Source of the DNA: Bacteroidota bacterium
GTDB lineage: Bacteria; Bacteroidota; Bacteroidia; Chitinophagales; Chitinophagaceae
Length of the DNA stretch: 64,000 bases
Direction of reading: 5' to 3'
Assembly (NCBI GenBank): GCA_029573235.1
Contig: JAKQGX010000027.1
Location: 100,504-164,503, forward strand
Positions 52,238-61,844 of this stretch are shown here, piece by piece (the first letter of the stretch is position 1; every line of letters starts with the position of its first letter). The notes below the pieces were generated by a model. The model searched no databases and had not been told where the DNA came from. It worked only from the letters and a program-made list of their open reading frames with translations. The position numbers and the translations under genes are program-made.

Positions 52238-53083
52238 ATGACAGACACATCAAATAGCTCAACAACCCAATACACCTATATTGTTCACCCGGGCTTGAAC
52301 CTGAAAACACAAGTGGATCATGTGGTTATTGCGCTGCTTCCCAGGGGAATGTTGATTGCCGGCTTTAATGCTCCCGGCGACATCTTGGCGGCAGCATATA
52401 CGGCTTACAATAAAGCAATGCCGCAATGGATATACGATTTCTTTGAACATCGATTTACGGAAGAGCCACTATTGTCAGTGCCGGCAAAAGTGAAAGCCAT
52501 TTTTGTTGCTTCAGAGAAGTATCTATTAGTACCACATGAGCTGTTTGATGAGCAAGAAGCAAGTAGTTGGTTGAAGGAATTGTTTTTTGTAGAGTCCAAC
52601 GACACAACCGATATTTATACCCTCGACAGTGGTGAAGCTCATTATGTATATGCGTTCCCATCCGGGGTAAGAAGCCTTGCCAATCGCTACTTTCCTCAAG
52701 CAGCCATACTGCCATTATCCGCCTATCAATTTTTTAAACCTTTCAAATCGGATATTGCTATTCAATGCTGCATCACATCCGAAACTGCCGTTGCTACCTT
52801 GTACAACAACAAAGCCATATTGTGGCATCAGACATTTGGCTACGATACCGCAGAAGATATTGCATACCAATTACGCTTAGCACTCAACCAATATCGTTTA
52901 GACCATGAGCAAGCGTCATTGACGACATTCGTAGTCAGCAAAGATCAAAACAAGGTGCTTGCCGAGCTCAGTCAGTATTTCCCTCAATTGCAGTACCGCA
53001 GCAACGCTATTAATCGGGAAGACGTACAAGAATGGACGCCTACTATTTCTTTAATACAACAACTGTTCTCATGCGTATCGTAG
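52238..53083 (+). CDS. DUF3822-family protein
   Basis: 281 residues in an actin-like (ASKHA) style chain. Recognisable stretches are YIVHPGLNLKTQVDHVVIAL, KVKAIFVASEKYLLVPHELF and DTAEDIAYQLRLALNQYRLD. DUF3822 proteins occur in Bacteroidota, often right before rsmD and coaD as here, but their role is unknown. The 3' end overlaps rsmD by 13 bases. The frame starts at GTG 52229, but the ATG at 52238 is preferred: a TAATATTG box at 52220-52227 (7 of 8) would start the transcript close to it. Confidence 0.88.
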   Translation: MTDTSNSSTTQYTYIVHPGLNLKTQVDHVVIALLPRGMLIAGFNAPGDILAAAYTAYNKAMPQWIYDFFEHRFTEEPLLSVPAKVKAIFVASEKYLLVPHELFDEQEASSWLKELFFVESNDTTDIYTLDSGEAHYVYAFPSGVRSLANRYFPQAAILPLSAYQFFKPFKSDIAIQCCITSETAVATLYNNKAILWHQTFGYDTAEDIAYQLRLALNQYRLDHEQASLTTFVVSKDQNKVLAELSQYFPQLQYRSNAINREDVQEWTPTISLIQQLFSCVS

Positions 53084-53610
53084 GTGGTTCTTTTGGGGGA
53101 AGACGGTTTAACCCTCCGGCAAAAATTCCGGCACGACCGACTACAGAAGTGGCAAAAGAAGGACTCTTTAATGTGCTGAATAATATGCTCGATTTCGAAG
53201 GGCTTAAAACCTGTGATATCTTCGGAGGAACCGGCAGCATCAGTTACGAATTAGCTTCACGTGGTGCTACAGATCTTACCCTTATTGAACGTGACCCAAC
53301 GTCGATACGCTTTATAAAAGAAACAGCAAAAGCACTGGGAATATTAGCCCAAATGCGTATTATTCAGGGGGATGTTTTTTCATTTATCAAACAATCTACT
53401 GAAGCCTATGACTTTATTTTTGCCGGTCCACCCTATGCGCTAGAAACCATAGACGACTTGCCTATCTTGGTTTTTGAGAAAAAAATGCTTTCAGAGGGGG
53501 GGATATTTGTATTGGAACATACCCCACGCAACGACTACCAAAGCCACCCTCATTTCATAAAGATGAAAAACTATGGTACCACCGTCTTTAGTTTTTTTCA
53601 ACAACCTTGA
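53071..53610 (+). CDS. rsmD: 16S rRNA (guanine966-N2)-methyltransferase RsmD
   Basis: 179 residues. MRIVGGSFGGRRFNPP is the standard RsmD start and ARPTTEVAKEGLFNVLNN the RNA- and SAM-contacting segment. The SAM-binding motif reads CDIFGGTGSISYELASRGA (48-66), with the acidic end LIERDP. Motif IV, normally (D/N)PPY, reads FAGPPYAL, so Gly119 replaces the Asp expected to contact the target amino group. The other features are intact. Overlaps the DUF3822 gene by 13 bases; coaD starts 26 bases downstream. Operon: DUF3822-rsmD-coaD. Confidence 0.92.
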   Translation: MRIVGGSFGGRRFNPPAKIPARPTTEVAKEGLFNVLNNMLDFEGLKTCDIFGGTGSISYELASRGATDLTLIERDPTSIRFIKETAKALGILAQMRIIQGDVFSFIKQSTEAYDFIFAGPPYALETIDDLPILVFEKKMLSEGGIFVLEHTPRNDYQSHPHFIKMKNYGTTVFSFFQQP

Positions 53611-53636
53611 TTCCTTTTATACTAATCTTTACCTCT

Positions 53637-54098
53637 ATGCAACAACGGATCTGTTTATTCCCCGGCACTTTTGACCCCATTACTTTGGGGCATGTGGATA
53701 TAATAAAGCGAGCAGTTTCTTTGTTTGATAAATTATATATTGGCATTGGGTTAAACACATCGAAACAGCCCATGTTTTCGATAGAGCAACGGAAGGAATG
53801 GATTGAAAAAATTTTCTCAGACTACCCACAAATAGCGGTAGTGAGTTACGAAGGACTGACGATTAATTACTGCAAAGAACTGCAAGCCCAATACATCCTT
53901 CGTGGCATCCGCTCCATTGTTGACTTTGAATACGAAAAAGCCATTGGCGATATGAATCGCATGTTGGCCCCTGAGGTAGAAACCTTTTTTTTGGCATGTG
54001 CACCGGAGTACTCTACCATATCATCTACGGTAGTCCGCGATGTTATTCGCAACAAAGGAAATGTAAAATCTTTTCTGCCGCCTGAGCTAAACTTGTAA
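53637..54098 (+). CDS. coaD: Phosphopantetheine adenylyltransferase
   Basis: 153-residue hexameric enzyme, the fourth step of coenzyme A synthesis. Nucleotidyltransferase motif ICLFPGTFDPITLGHVDIIK (5-24) with the T/HxGH-type GHVD, then KQPMFSIEQRKEWIEKIF, LRGIRSIVDFEYEKAIGDMN and the end ISSTVVRDVIRNKGNVKSFL with the second ATP-site ISSTxxR motif. The start at 53637 (MQQRICLFPG) is normal; an earlier in-frame ATG at 53607 adds ten residues overlapping rsmD's end. Last gene of the DUF3822-rsmD-coaD group. Confidence 0.96.
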   Translation: MQQRICLFPGTFDPITLGHVDIIKRAVSLFDKLYIGIGLNTSKQPMFSIEQRKEWIEKIFSDYPQIAVVSYEGLTINYCKELQAQYILRGIRSIVDFEYEKAIGDMNRMLAPEVETFFLACAPEYSTISSTVVRDVIRNKGNVKSFLPPELNL

Positions 54099-54148
54099 GA
54101 TGGATGACGATACGAATGGGTAGAAAATAATGCTATAACTATTCTTCG

Positions 54149-54847
54149 CTATACGCCGGCAACTGATATTTCTTTGATACCATTTTGCTCAATACGCACT
54201 ACCCTTGCCGGGTACTTTTGTATGATTGAATAATCGTGTGTGGCCATGATGAAAGCCGTATGGTAATCGCGACAAATACTAAAGAGTAATTGCATGATTT
54301 CATCCGTTGTATCAGGGTCTAAGTTTCCGGTAGGTTCATCGGCTAAAATAAGTTTGGGGTTGTTGAGGAGTGCCCGTGCAATATCAACGCGCTGCTGCTC
54401 TCCGCCACTCATTTCATAAGGCATCTTAAAGCCTTTATTTTTCAATCCTACTTTGGTCAGTACGTTCTCAATCTTTTCTTTCATGAGCAACTTGTCTTTC
54501 CAGCCGGTGGCTTTTAATACAAATTCTAAATTTTCTCGTACCGAACGGTCGGTCAACAAACGAAAGTCTTGAAAGACGATGCCTAAGTTTCTTCTAAGCA
54601 ACGGAATTGTTTGCCATTTTAATTGTTTCAAATCAAAGCCGGCTACACTGCCACTCCCTTCTTTCAGGTACAAGTCACCATAGAGCGTTTTTAGCAAACT
54701 AGACTTGCCCGTGCCTGTTTTACCGATAAGGTACACAAACTCGCCCTTCTCTACCGTAAAGTTTACTTTCTCTAATATTAGATTGTCGCCTTGATAGATA
54801 TTGACATCTTCTAAGGAAACAATGCTACGACCGTTCATCATATGCAT
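54149..54847 (-). CDS. ftsE: FtsE-type cell-division ABC ATPase
   Basis: 232 residues, an ATP-binding-cassette subunit. Walker [21 protein letters not shown] (near 40-59), Q-loop [10 protein letters not shown], signature [16 protein letters not shown], Walker [19 protein letters not shown] and switch His in MATHDYSII. The sequence resembles Fts[21 protein letters not shown], and [13 protein letters not shown] at the end. FtsE pairs with FtsX, which is not next to it here. The neighbouring divergent gene encodes an EnvC-like protein, the partner that FtsEX controls in other bacteria. Start codon one of three close ATGs (54847, 54841, 54838). Confidence 0.9.
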   Translation of the reverse strand: MHMMNGRSIVSLEDVNIYQGDNLILEKVNFTVEKGEFVYLIGKTGTGKSSLLKTLYGDLYLKEGSGSVAGFDLKQLKWQTIPLLRRNLGIVFQDFRLLTDRSVRENLEFVLKATGWKDKLLMKEKIENVLTKVGLKNKGFKMPYEMSGGEQQRVDIARALLNNPKLILADEPTGNLDPDTTDEIMQLLFSICRDYHTAFIMATHDYSIIQKYPARVVRIEQNGIKEISVAGV

Positions 54848-55105
54848 CCTGATTTACGACAAACATACAGGAAAAAAAGTATCTGCCATAATCCCTACTG
54901 CTATACGAACGTTAATTCATGGATGAGGTAATGACCACATAATATTTGGTATAGCTACTGAAGAAATGAGATGCTAAAAACGAAACGCTAATTATGATGC
55001 AAAAGTTAGAAGTCGTTATATGGGATGCTTGTATATTGTCTTAGCTTAGAAATGCAAAAGCGTCTTAAAAAATGCCTTCAAATTAGTTGCCCCGAATGTT
55101 TTGGT

Positions 55106-55113
55106 TATATTTG
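55106..55113 (+). promoter_or_regulatory. TAnnTTTG promoter box for the EnvC-like gene
   Basis: TATATTTG, an exact match, placing the transcript start near 55120, after the earlier TTG frame start at 55087. This supports translation from the ATGs at 55129-55140. A TTG lies 16 bases upstream of the box, closer than the usual 19. Confidence 0.5.
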
Positions 55114-55128
55114 TTGCCATCCACCAAT

Positions 55129-56607
55129 ATGATGGGAATGCGATTTATTTTATTAACCATATTGCTATTATCCGGTCTTTGCTCAATAGCGCAACAACCG
55201 TCCGGTTCTTCTCGTTCTGAGTTAGAGAATCGGAGAAAAAGCATCTTGAATAATATTCAAGAAACACAACAACAATTAGAGGCTACTCGTAACGATAAAA
55301 AGGCATCCATTACGGAGCTAAGAGCCTTGCAAGCAAAGTTGAATGAACGCCAAAAACTAATCACCAATATCAATCAAGAAATTAGTGCCATTGACCATAA
55401 TATTCAATACTCCAACCAAGAGATAACGCAGCTAAGAGAAAAATTGAACCTACTCAAGATGCGGTATGCACAGTCGGTACGGTACGAGTATATGAATAAA
55501 AGTACGTACAATATGCTGGCATTTATTTTTTCTTCGAAAGATTATAATACTGCCATGAGGCGCATGCGGTATCTTAGAAAATACCGTGAGTTTAGAAAGT
55601 ATCAAGCGGAGCAAATTAAAAAAACGAACAGCGATATAGAGCAAAAAATCAATGTGCTGAACTTTGCTAAATCGCAAAAAAACATTTTACGTACAGCAGA
55701 GGAGCAACAAAAGCAAGTCATACAAAAAGAAACCAACGAGAAAGATAGGGTGGTGGTTTCTTTGAAAGGACGAGAACACGAACTGACTCGTCAAATAAAC
55801 GAAAACCAGCGCTCGTTAAAACAATTAGAGAGAGCCATTAGCGTTGCCATTCGCAAAGAAATAGAATTGGCACGCAAAAAAGCGGAGGAAGAAAGGCGTA
55901 GAGAAGAAGCCCGAAGAAAAGCAGAAGAGGAAAAGCGCTTAGCGGCTGAGCGGGCTGCAGCAGAGGCGCACCAATCGCAAGGTGTAAAGGTAGTAACCGG
56001 ATCCGGTACCAGAAATGCAGTACCGGGCAATCCTCGTTACAACAACCCTTCCACGTCTAATAATACAACTATTACTAATAACAACGCTCCTTCTCCTGCT
56101 GCTTCTACCGCTGCGACTCCTCGCCCATCTCAACCCAAGGCTACAAACTACAATCTGAGCCTTACCCCGGAGGTGGCAGCACTATCTGATAATTTTGAAA
56201 ACAATAGAGGAAAACTCCCCTGGCCGGTTGAAAAAGGATTTATTACCGAACGATTCGGTCGCCAAAAACACCCTGTATATAACATCGAAACGGAGAATAG
56301 TGGGATCGAAATACAAACGAGCCCTAACGCTGGTGTGCGTGCTGTTTTTAGAGGTGTGGTGAAAAATGTATTCTATGTACCGGGTATGGGACAGTGTGTG
56401 TTGATTGACCATGGGCGATTTTTTACCGTGTACTCGCGCTTGGGTAGTGTAAGCGTGGGTAAAGGAGCTACTGTAAGCATGAAACAACAAATAGGCACAG
56501 TAGGTACTAATGATAATGGGGAGTATTTAATGCACTTTGAATTATGGAAAGTAGCTTCAAATGATAAGTCTTCTCCTCAAGATCCAAGTGGCTGGATAGC
56601 ACGATGA
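55129..56607 (+). CDS. EnvC-like murein hydrolase activator with degenerate LytM domain
   Basis: About 492 residues. Signal peptide (MRFILLTILLLSGLC, ending IAQQ), then two long coiled-coil stretches (about 20-245) rich in Lys, Glu and Gln, an Asn/Ser/Pro-rich linker (about 275-340), and a C-terminal M23/LytM fold. The zinc ligands of active LytM enzymes are mostly missing: the first motif reads NSGIEI where active enzymes have HxGxD, the second VYSRL where they have YxHL, and only one His remains in LMHFELWK. As in E. coli EnvC it should activate amidases and not cut peptidoglycan. Divergent from ftsE. Start among three ATGs at 55129-55140. Confidence 0.9.
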   Translation: MMGMRFILLTILLLSGLCSIAQQPSGSSRSELENRRKSILNNIQETQQQLEATRNDKKASITELRALQAKLNERQKLITNINQEISAIDHNIQYSNQEITQLREKLNLLKMRYAQSVRYEYMNKSTYNMLAFIFSSKDYNTAMRRMRYLRKYREFRKYQAEQIKKTNSDIEQKINVLNFAKSQKNILRTAEEQQKQVIQKETNEKDRVVVSLKGREHELTRQINENQRSLKQLERAISVAIRKEIELARKKAEEERRREEARRKAEEEKRLAAERAAAEAHQSQGVKVVTGSGTRNAVPGNPRYNNPSTSNNTTITNNNAPSPAASTAATPRPSQPKATNYNLSLTPEVAALSDNFENNRGKLPWPVEKGFITERFGRQKHPVYNIETENSGIEIQTSPNAGVRAVFRGVVKNVFYVPGMGQCVLIDHGRFFTVYSRLGSVSVGKGATVSMKQQIGTVGTNDNGEYLMHFELWKVASNDKSSPQDPSGWIAR

Positions 56608-56648
56608 GTCGCCGCTTCATCTTAGAAATGTTCATTAGATAAAGTCAA

Positions 56649-56683
56649 AAAAAATAAGCCGTTCATTGAACGGCTTATTTTTT
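56649..56683. terminator. Bidirectional terminator between the EnvC-like gene and queA
   Basis: A perfect 16-bp stem (56649-56664 with 56668-56683), A/T-rich at the foot and G+C-rich in the middle, with a 3-base loop. The feet supply A's on one side and T's on the other, so it works on both strands between convergent genes. Confidence 0.88.
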
Positions 56684-56699
56684 GTTATGTCTCCTTGTG

Positions 56700-57749
56700 T
56701 TATAAAATTAACATGGCATCACCATAGCCAAAGAAGCGGTATTTTTCTTTGATAGCCGTATGGTAGGCTTCCATCATCAGGTCATATCCCGCAAAGGCGC
56801 AAGCCATAATCATGAGGCTGGTTTTGGGCAAGTGAAAGTTGGTGATGAGTGAAGTAGCAATAGAAAATTCGTGTGGAGGATGAATAAATAAGTTGCTCCA
56901 TCCTTCCGCCGGCTTCAATAAACCTTGTGCGGTCACAGAACTCTCTAGTGCTCTCATGGTAGTCGTGCCAATAGAACAAATTTGCCTGTTCTCAGCTTTT
57001 GCTTTGTTCACAATCGCAGCAGCGTTTTCATCCACTTTAAAGTACTCTGCATCCATTTTATGTTTCGAAAGGTCTTCCACTTCAATCGGACGGAAGGTAC
57101 CCAAACCTGTGTGCAAGGTTGCTTCTGCAAAGTTAACCCCTACGATTTCCAAACGCTTTATCAACTCTCGGCTAAAGTGTAGTCCGGCAGTTGGAGCCGC
57201 TACAGCCCCTTCATATTTAGCATACACTGTTTGGTAGCGTTCTTTGTCTTCTTCGTCCGGTTTACGCTTAATGTAACGGGGCAATGGGGTTTCGCCTAAT
57301 AGCTCCAACATGCCACGAAAAGCATTGTCGTCTCCATCGAAAAGGAACCGAATGGTACGTCCGCGAGAAGTGGTATTGTCGATTACTTCAGCTACCAATT
57401 CATCGTTATCGCCAAAGTATAATTTGTTGCCCACACGGATTTTTCGAGCAGGGTCCACAATTACGTCCCAAAGACGATTGGGTTTGTTGAGTTCACGCAA
57501 CAAAAACACTTCAATCTTGGCACCGGTTTTTTCCTTTTTGCCATATAAGCGTGCCGGAAATACTTTGGTGTTGTTGACAATCATCACATCTTTATCGTTA
57601 AAGTAAGTGAGAACGTCGCGGAATACTTTGTGTTCTATCTTGCCGGTATCCTTGTAAATCACCATCAGACGGCTGTCTTCGCGCGACTTGGTGGGGTGTT
57701 GGGCAATAAGGTTTAGGGGGAGGTCAAACTTGAACTGAGAAAGTTTCAT
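56700..57749 (-). CDS. queA: tRNA preQ1(34) S-adenosylmethionine ribosyltransferase-isomerase
   Basis: 349-residue enzyme of queuosine synthesis: it transfers the ribosyl part of SAM to preQ1-modified tRNA. Start [19 protein letters not shown] with [10 protein letters not shown], then [39 protein letters not shown], the signature [20 protein letters not shown] and [20 protein letters not shown], and the end [20 protein letters not shown]. All match QueA, with normal length. No other que gene is in the window. Confidence 0.97.
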   Translation of the reverse strand: MKLSQFKFDLPLNLIAQHPTKSREDSRLMVIYKDTGKIEHKVFRDVLTYFNDKDVMIVNNTKVFPARLYGKKEKTGAKIEVFLLRELNKPNRLWDVIVDPARKIRVGNKLYFGDNDELVAEVIDNTTSRGRTIRFLFDGDDNAFRGMLELLGETPLPRYIKRKPDEEDKERYQTVYAKYEGAVAAPTAGLHFSRELIKRLEIVGVNFAEATLHTGLGTFRPIEVEDLSKHKMDAEYFKVDENAAAIVNKAKAENRQICSIGTTTMRALESSVTAQGLLKPAEGWSNLFIHPPHEFSIATSLITNFHLPKTSLMIMACAFAGYDLMMEAYHTAIKEKYRFFGYGDAMLIL

Positions 57750-57894
57750 ATTACGGTATGATAAAGAAATGTATAAAAGCGTGCGAAGTTAGCAAAAAAA
57801 CGATTGGAAGGTAAAAATATTTTATTATGAAGAAAAATGCCAGCTCTCATTCTGTTTTTATCTTGCCAAAATAATAGTTGTATCTTGCGAAGTA

Positions 57895-58611
57895 ATGATT
57901 CCTCAATGGCAAAAAGGCATTGTAGTTAAAATAGCAACGGCTACGTATAATACCCGACGCTATTGGATTCAACTGCCTGAAACAGATTCGTTTCAATTCA
58001 ACCCAGGACAATTTGTAACCTTGGATCTGCCGATTCATCAACAAAAAAATAAGCGATGGAGAAGCTACAGCATTGCGTCCGCACCCGATGGTGGCAATGT
58101 TATTGAACTGCTGATAGTGTTGTTGGAAGGTGGTGCCGGTACTGAATATTTATTTCACTCTATTCAAGAAGGTTCAGAACTTACGCTTCGAGGGCCACAT
58201 GGGGTTTTTGTATTACCAGAAGTATTACATAAAGATCTTTTTCTTATCTGTACCGGTACCGGTATTGCGCCCTTCCGTAGCATGATGCAGTATATTCACC
58301 AACAAGCAATACCCCACCGAAATATCTATTTAATTTTTGGTTGCCGTACACAAGCAGACTTGCTATATGCAGATGAATTGAAATTGTTAGAAACTCAACA
58401 TGAGCATTTTCATTTCATCCCAACCTTATCAAGAGAGCAATGGGATGGAAAAAACGGTTATGTACATTCCGTATATGAAGCCTTATTGAAAGACAGACAG
58501 GAAGCCTGTTTTATGCTTTGTGGCTGGCGCAACATGATCGACGAAGCAAAACAAAACCTATTGTCGATGGGCTATGATAAAAAAGACATCCACCTTGAGT
58601 TGTATGGATAA
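57895..58611 (+). CDS. FAD/NAD(P)-binding oxidoreductase, ferredoxin-NADP reductase type
   Basis: 238-residue soluble flavoprotein. The FAD-binding beta barrel has FNPGQFVTLDLPI and RWRSYSIASAPDG (about 40-68), the second loop GGAGTEYLF and LRGPHGVFVLPE. The NAD(P)-binding domain has LICTGTGIAPFRSMMQYI (near 115-132), IYLIFGCRTQADLLYADEL and a C-terminal MLCGWRNMIDEAKQNLLSMG. No 2Fe-2S domain is attached, so it needs an external electron acceptor, such as a ferredoxin or a hydroxylase. The acceptor is unknown. Monocistronic. Confidence 0.9.
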   Translation: MIPQWQKGIVVKIATATYNTRRYWIQLPETDSFQFNPGQFVTLDLPIHQQKNKRWRSYSIASAPDGGNVIELLIVLLEGGAGTEYLFHSIQEGSELTLRGPHGVFVLPEVLHKDLFLICTGTGIAPFRSMMQYIHQQAIPHRNIYLIFGCRTQADLLYADELKLLETQHEHFHFIPTLSREQWDGKNGYVHSVYEALLKDRQEACFMLCGWRNMIDEAKQNLLSMGYDKKDIHLELYG

Positions 58612-58634
58612 TACTCAAAATGGATGTCCTTTAT

Positions 58635-58652
58635 TAAAGCGCTTCGGCTTTA
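58635..58652. terminator. Weak hairpin between convergent genes
   Basis: TAAAGC (58635-58640) pairs with GCTTTA (58647-58652) around GCTTCG; a TTCG tetraloop form is also possible. It overlaps the stop codon of prc and may end both convergent transcripts. Confidence 0.4.
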
Positions 58653-60794
58653 TTTGATGCCCGTATTATTAATTAGCCGGGCGCTCATCATGGTTAGGTC
58701 TTTGATGATAGAAACGGTTTCTGAAATGTAAATATCTTTTTTAATGCTCTTTAACCACTCGGCATTTTTGGCTACTGTGGTTGTGTCCATATTTACTTTA
58801 GGTAGATCGGCTTTTATATTTACCACGGTAAGTGGAGATGCCTTCTTTTCCAACTCTTCCATTTTTTTTGATATTGCTGCTGCATCGTCCAACTCTTTAC
58901 GGTAGCGCATTTCACCTAGTTGATAGAAGTTATTGTTTTCTTTTTCTTTTAAAATTTTAGCATTGGATTTTATCAAGTTGAAGGTGCTATTGGCATTTAT
59001 CCGCGCTTGGCTTAATGCCGATAGTCTTGCTACATCTACCGGGTGAGGTACAGGGCTATAAGAGGCAGCCGGTATCTCATCCCATTTTAGCGATGCTTTA
59101 TCCCGTCGCTCGCCCATATCAATATCTTGATAAGGATCTGGGAGAATGATGTCCGGTGTAACACCTTTTAGTTGAGTGGAGCCACCATTAATTCTATAGA
59201 ATTTTTGTACGGTTATTTTAATAGAACCGATACCGTTACCTTCCGTATCTGTGGTTTGGATACCGGTATATCTTGCCACGTCATCCAATGAAATAAGTCG
59301 CTGCACGGTACCCTTGCCAAAACTGGTAGAGCCCACAATGACGGCACGTTTATAATCTTGCATAGCGGCTGCCAATATCTCGGAGGCGGAGGCACTGCCT
59401 TGGTTAATCATGATGGCTAGTGGTCCGTCGTAGAGAGTAGATTTGTTCCGGTCATACAGTTTTTCTGCTGCTCCTGCATTTGTCTTTACTTGCACTATAG
59501 GCCCGGCATCTACAAATAATCCGGCCATATCTACTACATCTTGCAAGGAGCCTCCACCGTTATTTCTTAGATCCAAAATAATACCGGATACCTTTTCGTT
59601 TTTTAGTTTTTGAACTTCTTCGGCGATATCTACAGCACATCTTCTGCCGTTTGCTTTATTAAAATCGGCATAAAACTCGGGCAAGTAGATGTAGCCAATT
59701 TTGTCGGATTTATCCATTATGATAGCTGACTTGGCAAATACTTCTTCGCGAAGCACTTCGCCTCTGACAATGGGTATCACTCGTATCGATCCATCTACTT
59801 TTTTTACGGTTAGTTTTACGGTTGTACCCTTTGGTCCGCGAATCAATTTTACCACTTCATCAATATCCATTCCGGTTACGTCTGTTGGCTCAGCATTCCC
59901 TTGGGCTACTTTTTGAATGACATCATTTACTTTGAGTTCTCCTTGTTTCCAACAGGGGCTGCCGGCAATCACTGAAACTATCTTCACGTTTCCTTCGTTT
60001 TCTTGCAACTGTGCTCCTATGCCGAAGAAACTGCCGCTCATGCTTTCATCAAATCTTGCTTTGTCATCAGGAGGTAAATAATCGGTATGAGGGTCTTCGC
60101 TGTTGGTTATGGCATTCATGTATAAAGCAAAACGCTCATTGTTTTTTAGTTTTCTGAGGCGTTTGAAAAACAGATCTTGGTTCTTCAAAACGGATTGTCG
60201 GGCATCCGCTTCCAACTCTGCATCCGATTTTTTCTTGGCATCTTTTTCTTTGTTGTTTTCTTGCCCTTTCTTCAAGTCAACATATTTGGAAAGGGTCAAG
60301 TATTTCAAGTATTGGCGCCACCGTTCCTTTAAGGCTGTTTCGTCTGCTGCATAAGGGATATCATCTCCACCTAACTTTACAGAATCATTGGTGTTAAATT
60401 GAAAAGCTGTTTGAAGAATGCTCTTGTAATATCCTTCTGCACTATCTATACGCCGAGTGAAAACGTTATCAACCGTGTCAAAAAACAAAGTAGTCTTATT
60501 GCGTATCTCGTCATCAATATCATACTGGAAGGCGGATAGATGATCCACATCTTGCTGCGTAAAGAAGTTTTTTCGATAATCGAGTGTATGGAGAGTTTTG
60601 TTAAACACGGCAAGGGAAAAGGAGTCGTCTAACACACGAGGACTAAAATGACCTTGTTCAATAGCGGTCATGACAGTTTCTAATATTGCGGTATTTCGAT
60701 TGGTTTCCTTTGATTCGAAAGCACTGTACCGAAATGAGAAAAATGCAGCCAAGGCGCCAAGTATCAATAGAGGTATGAGAATCTTGTTCTTCAT
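58650..60794 (-). CDS. prc: Carboxy-terminal processing protease (Prc/Tsp, S41)
   Basis: 714-residue periplasmic protease. One N-terminal membrane segment (MKNKILIPLLILGALAAFFS), an N-terminal helical domain, a PDZ domain near 240-330 (GIGAQLQENEGNVKIVSVIA and PCWKQGELKVNDVIQKVAQG), and the S41 catalytic domain with the nucleophile Ser in INQGSASASEILAAAMQDY and the Lys in STSFGKGTVQR. A DUF3340-like C-terminal part follows. Prc trims or degrades envelope proteins and peptidoglycan enzymes in other bacteria. The start at 60794 is one of three close ATGs; longer frames exist. A TACATTTG box lies 33 bases upstream. Confidence 0.94.
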   Translation of the reverse strand: MKNKILIPLLILGALAAFFSFRYSAFESKETNRNTAILETVMTAIEQGHFSPRVLDDSFSLAVFNKTLHTLDYRKNFFTQQDVDHLSAFQYDIDDEIRNKTTLFFDTVDNVFTRRIDSAEGYYKSILQTAFQFNTNDSVKLGGDDIPYAADETALKERWRQYLKYLTLSKYVDLKKGQENNKEKDAKKKSDAELEADARQSVLKNQDLFFKRLRKLKNNERFALYMNAITNSEDPHTDYLPPDDKARFDESMSGSFFGIGAQLQENEGNVKIVSVIAGSPCWKQGELKVNDVIQKVAQGNAEPTDVTGMDIDEVVKLIRGPKGTTVKLTVKKVDGSIRVIPIVRGEVLREEVFAKSAIIMDKSDKIGYIYLPEFYADFNKANGRRCAVDIAEEVQKLKNEKVSGIILDLRNNGGGSLQDVVDMAGLFVDAGPIVQVKTNAGAAEKLYDRNKSTLYDGPLAIMINQGSASASEILAAAMQDYKRAVIVGSTSFGKGTVQRLISLDDVARYTGIQTTDTEGNGIGSIKITVQKFYRINGGSTQLKGVTPDIILPDPYQDIDMGERRDKASLKWDEIPAASYSPVPHPVDVARLSALSQARINANSTFNLIKSNAKILKEKENNNFYQLGEMRYRKELDDAAAISKKMEELEKKASPLTVVNIKADLPKVNMDTTTVAKNAEWLKSIKKDIYISETVSIIKDLTMMSARLINNTGIK

Positions 60795-61108
60795 GAATGC
60801 TAACATATCGCACATTAAGATAAAGTTCAAATGTAGTTTGTTTGCTGTAAACAATACGTCAAAGTGTTGCTATCCGCATTTGATTTAAGAAGATTTTACA
60901 ACAATCTTGCCGAGTTAAGTATGACAAGGAAGTGGTTTGTTTGTATTTTGTAAAAATACGGAACCATAAACACAAACTGAAAGGAGTGAAGAGTACAAGA
61001 GTGATTGACGTTTGTTTTGTTCCTGATGTGCGCTATATGGCGAAGCCCTAAACAAATCCGGAATGGCAAGGAAGAATCTGTAATTTGCAGCACTTATTTT
61101 TTTTGAAC
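60795..61108. other. Intergenic region between prc and lipB
   Basis: 314 bases between divergent genes. It holds a minus-strand TACATTTG box (60828-60835) for prc and, near the other end, TAATTTG (61081-61087) close to lipB. No convincing open frame, hairpin or repeat was seen; short frames here lack start context and homology. Confidence 0.5.
60828..60835 (-). promoter_or_regulatory. TAnnTTTG promoter box for prc
   Basis: The minus strand reads TACATTTG, an exact match, 33 bases before the chosen prc start. A -33 TTG at the usual distance is not clear. Confidence 0.45.
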
Positions 61109-61834
61109 ATGAATCAAATTCACTTCAAAGACCTTGAATGGATTGAATATGGCGATGCTTGGCAAAAACAAGAAGCCTTGATGCAGCAAAACCTTGCCTT
61201 GAAAGCCGCTTATTACAACGATAATAATCACGCCAAGCCGAAAGACACCGGTACACAAAACTACTTGCTCTTTTGCACGCACCCACACGTGATTACCTTG
61301 GGGAAAAGTGGTCATTTGGAACATTTGCTTTTAAATGACAGCCGACTAAAAGAATTGCACATCTCTTTTTATAAAACAAACAGAGGAGGCGACATTACCT
61401 ACCACGGTCCGGGACAAATAGTTGGGTATCCCATTTTAGATTTGGAACTTTTCTTTACAGATTTAGGAAAGTACATGCGCAGTTTAGAAGAGGTTATCAT
61501 CCGCACTTTAGCCCATTTCGGTATTGCTGGCGAGCGTTTGCCGGGGGCAACCGGCGTGTGGTTGGATGCTGCTGTGCCGGGCAAAGCCCGAAAGATATGC
61601 GCGATGGGAGTGCGTTGCAGCCGCTGGGTGACACTTCATGGGTTTGCCTTAAATGTCAATACCGACTTGCAATATTTTAATTATATTGTACCTTGTGGAA
61701 TAGGAGATAAGTCCGTTACTTCGATGCAACAAGAGTTAGGAAGGGCTATTGAGGAGCCAGTAGTGAAAGCACTCCTCAAGAAAGAATTTGAAGCAGTTTT
61801 TGAAGCGACTTTAGTTGATAATGATTTGCTTTAA
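61109..61834 (+). CDS. lipB: Lipoyl(octanoyl) transferase
   Basis: 241-residue enzyme moving octanoyl from acyl carrier protein to lipoate-dependent proteins, the first step of lipoic acid synthesis. Features: FCTHPHVITLGKSGHLEHLL (the substrate-binding His-Lys segment, about 55-74), TNRGGDITYHGPGQIVGYPI (about 92-111), GVWLDAAVPGKARKICAMGV with the conserved Lys and Cys, RCSRWVTLHGFALNVNTDL and VPCGIGDKSVTSM with the second catalytic Cys. The ATG at 61109 matches the family; the frame opens at a TTG 24 bases earlier. A small membrane protein gene follows after 10 bases. Confidence 0.96.
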   Translation: MNQIHFKDLEWIEYGDAWQKQEALMQQNLALKAAYYNDNNHAKPKDTGTQNYLLFCTHPHVITLGKSGHLEHLLLNDSRLKELHISFYKTNRGGDITYHGPGQIVGYPILDLELFFTDLGKYMRSLEEVIIRTLAHFGIAGERLPGATGVWLDAAVPGKARKICAMGVRCSRWVTLHGFALNVNTDLQYFNYIVPCGIGDKSVTSMQQELGRAIEEPVVKALLKKEFEAVFEATLVDNDLL

Positions 61835-61844
61835 CTGACAAAGT

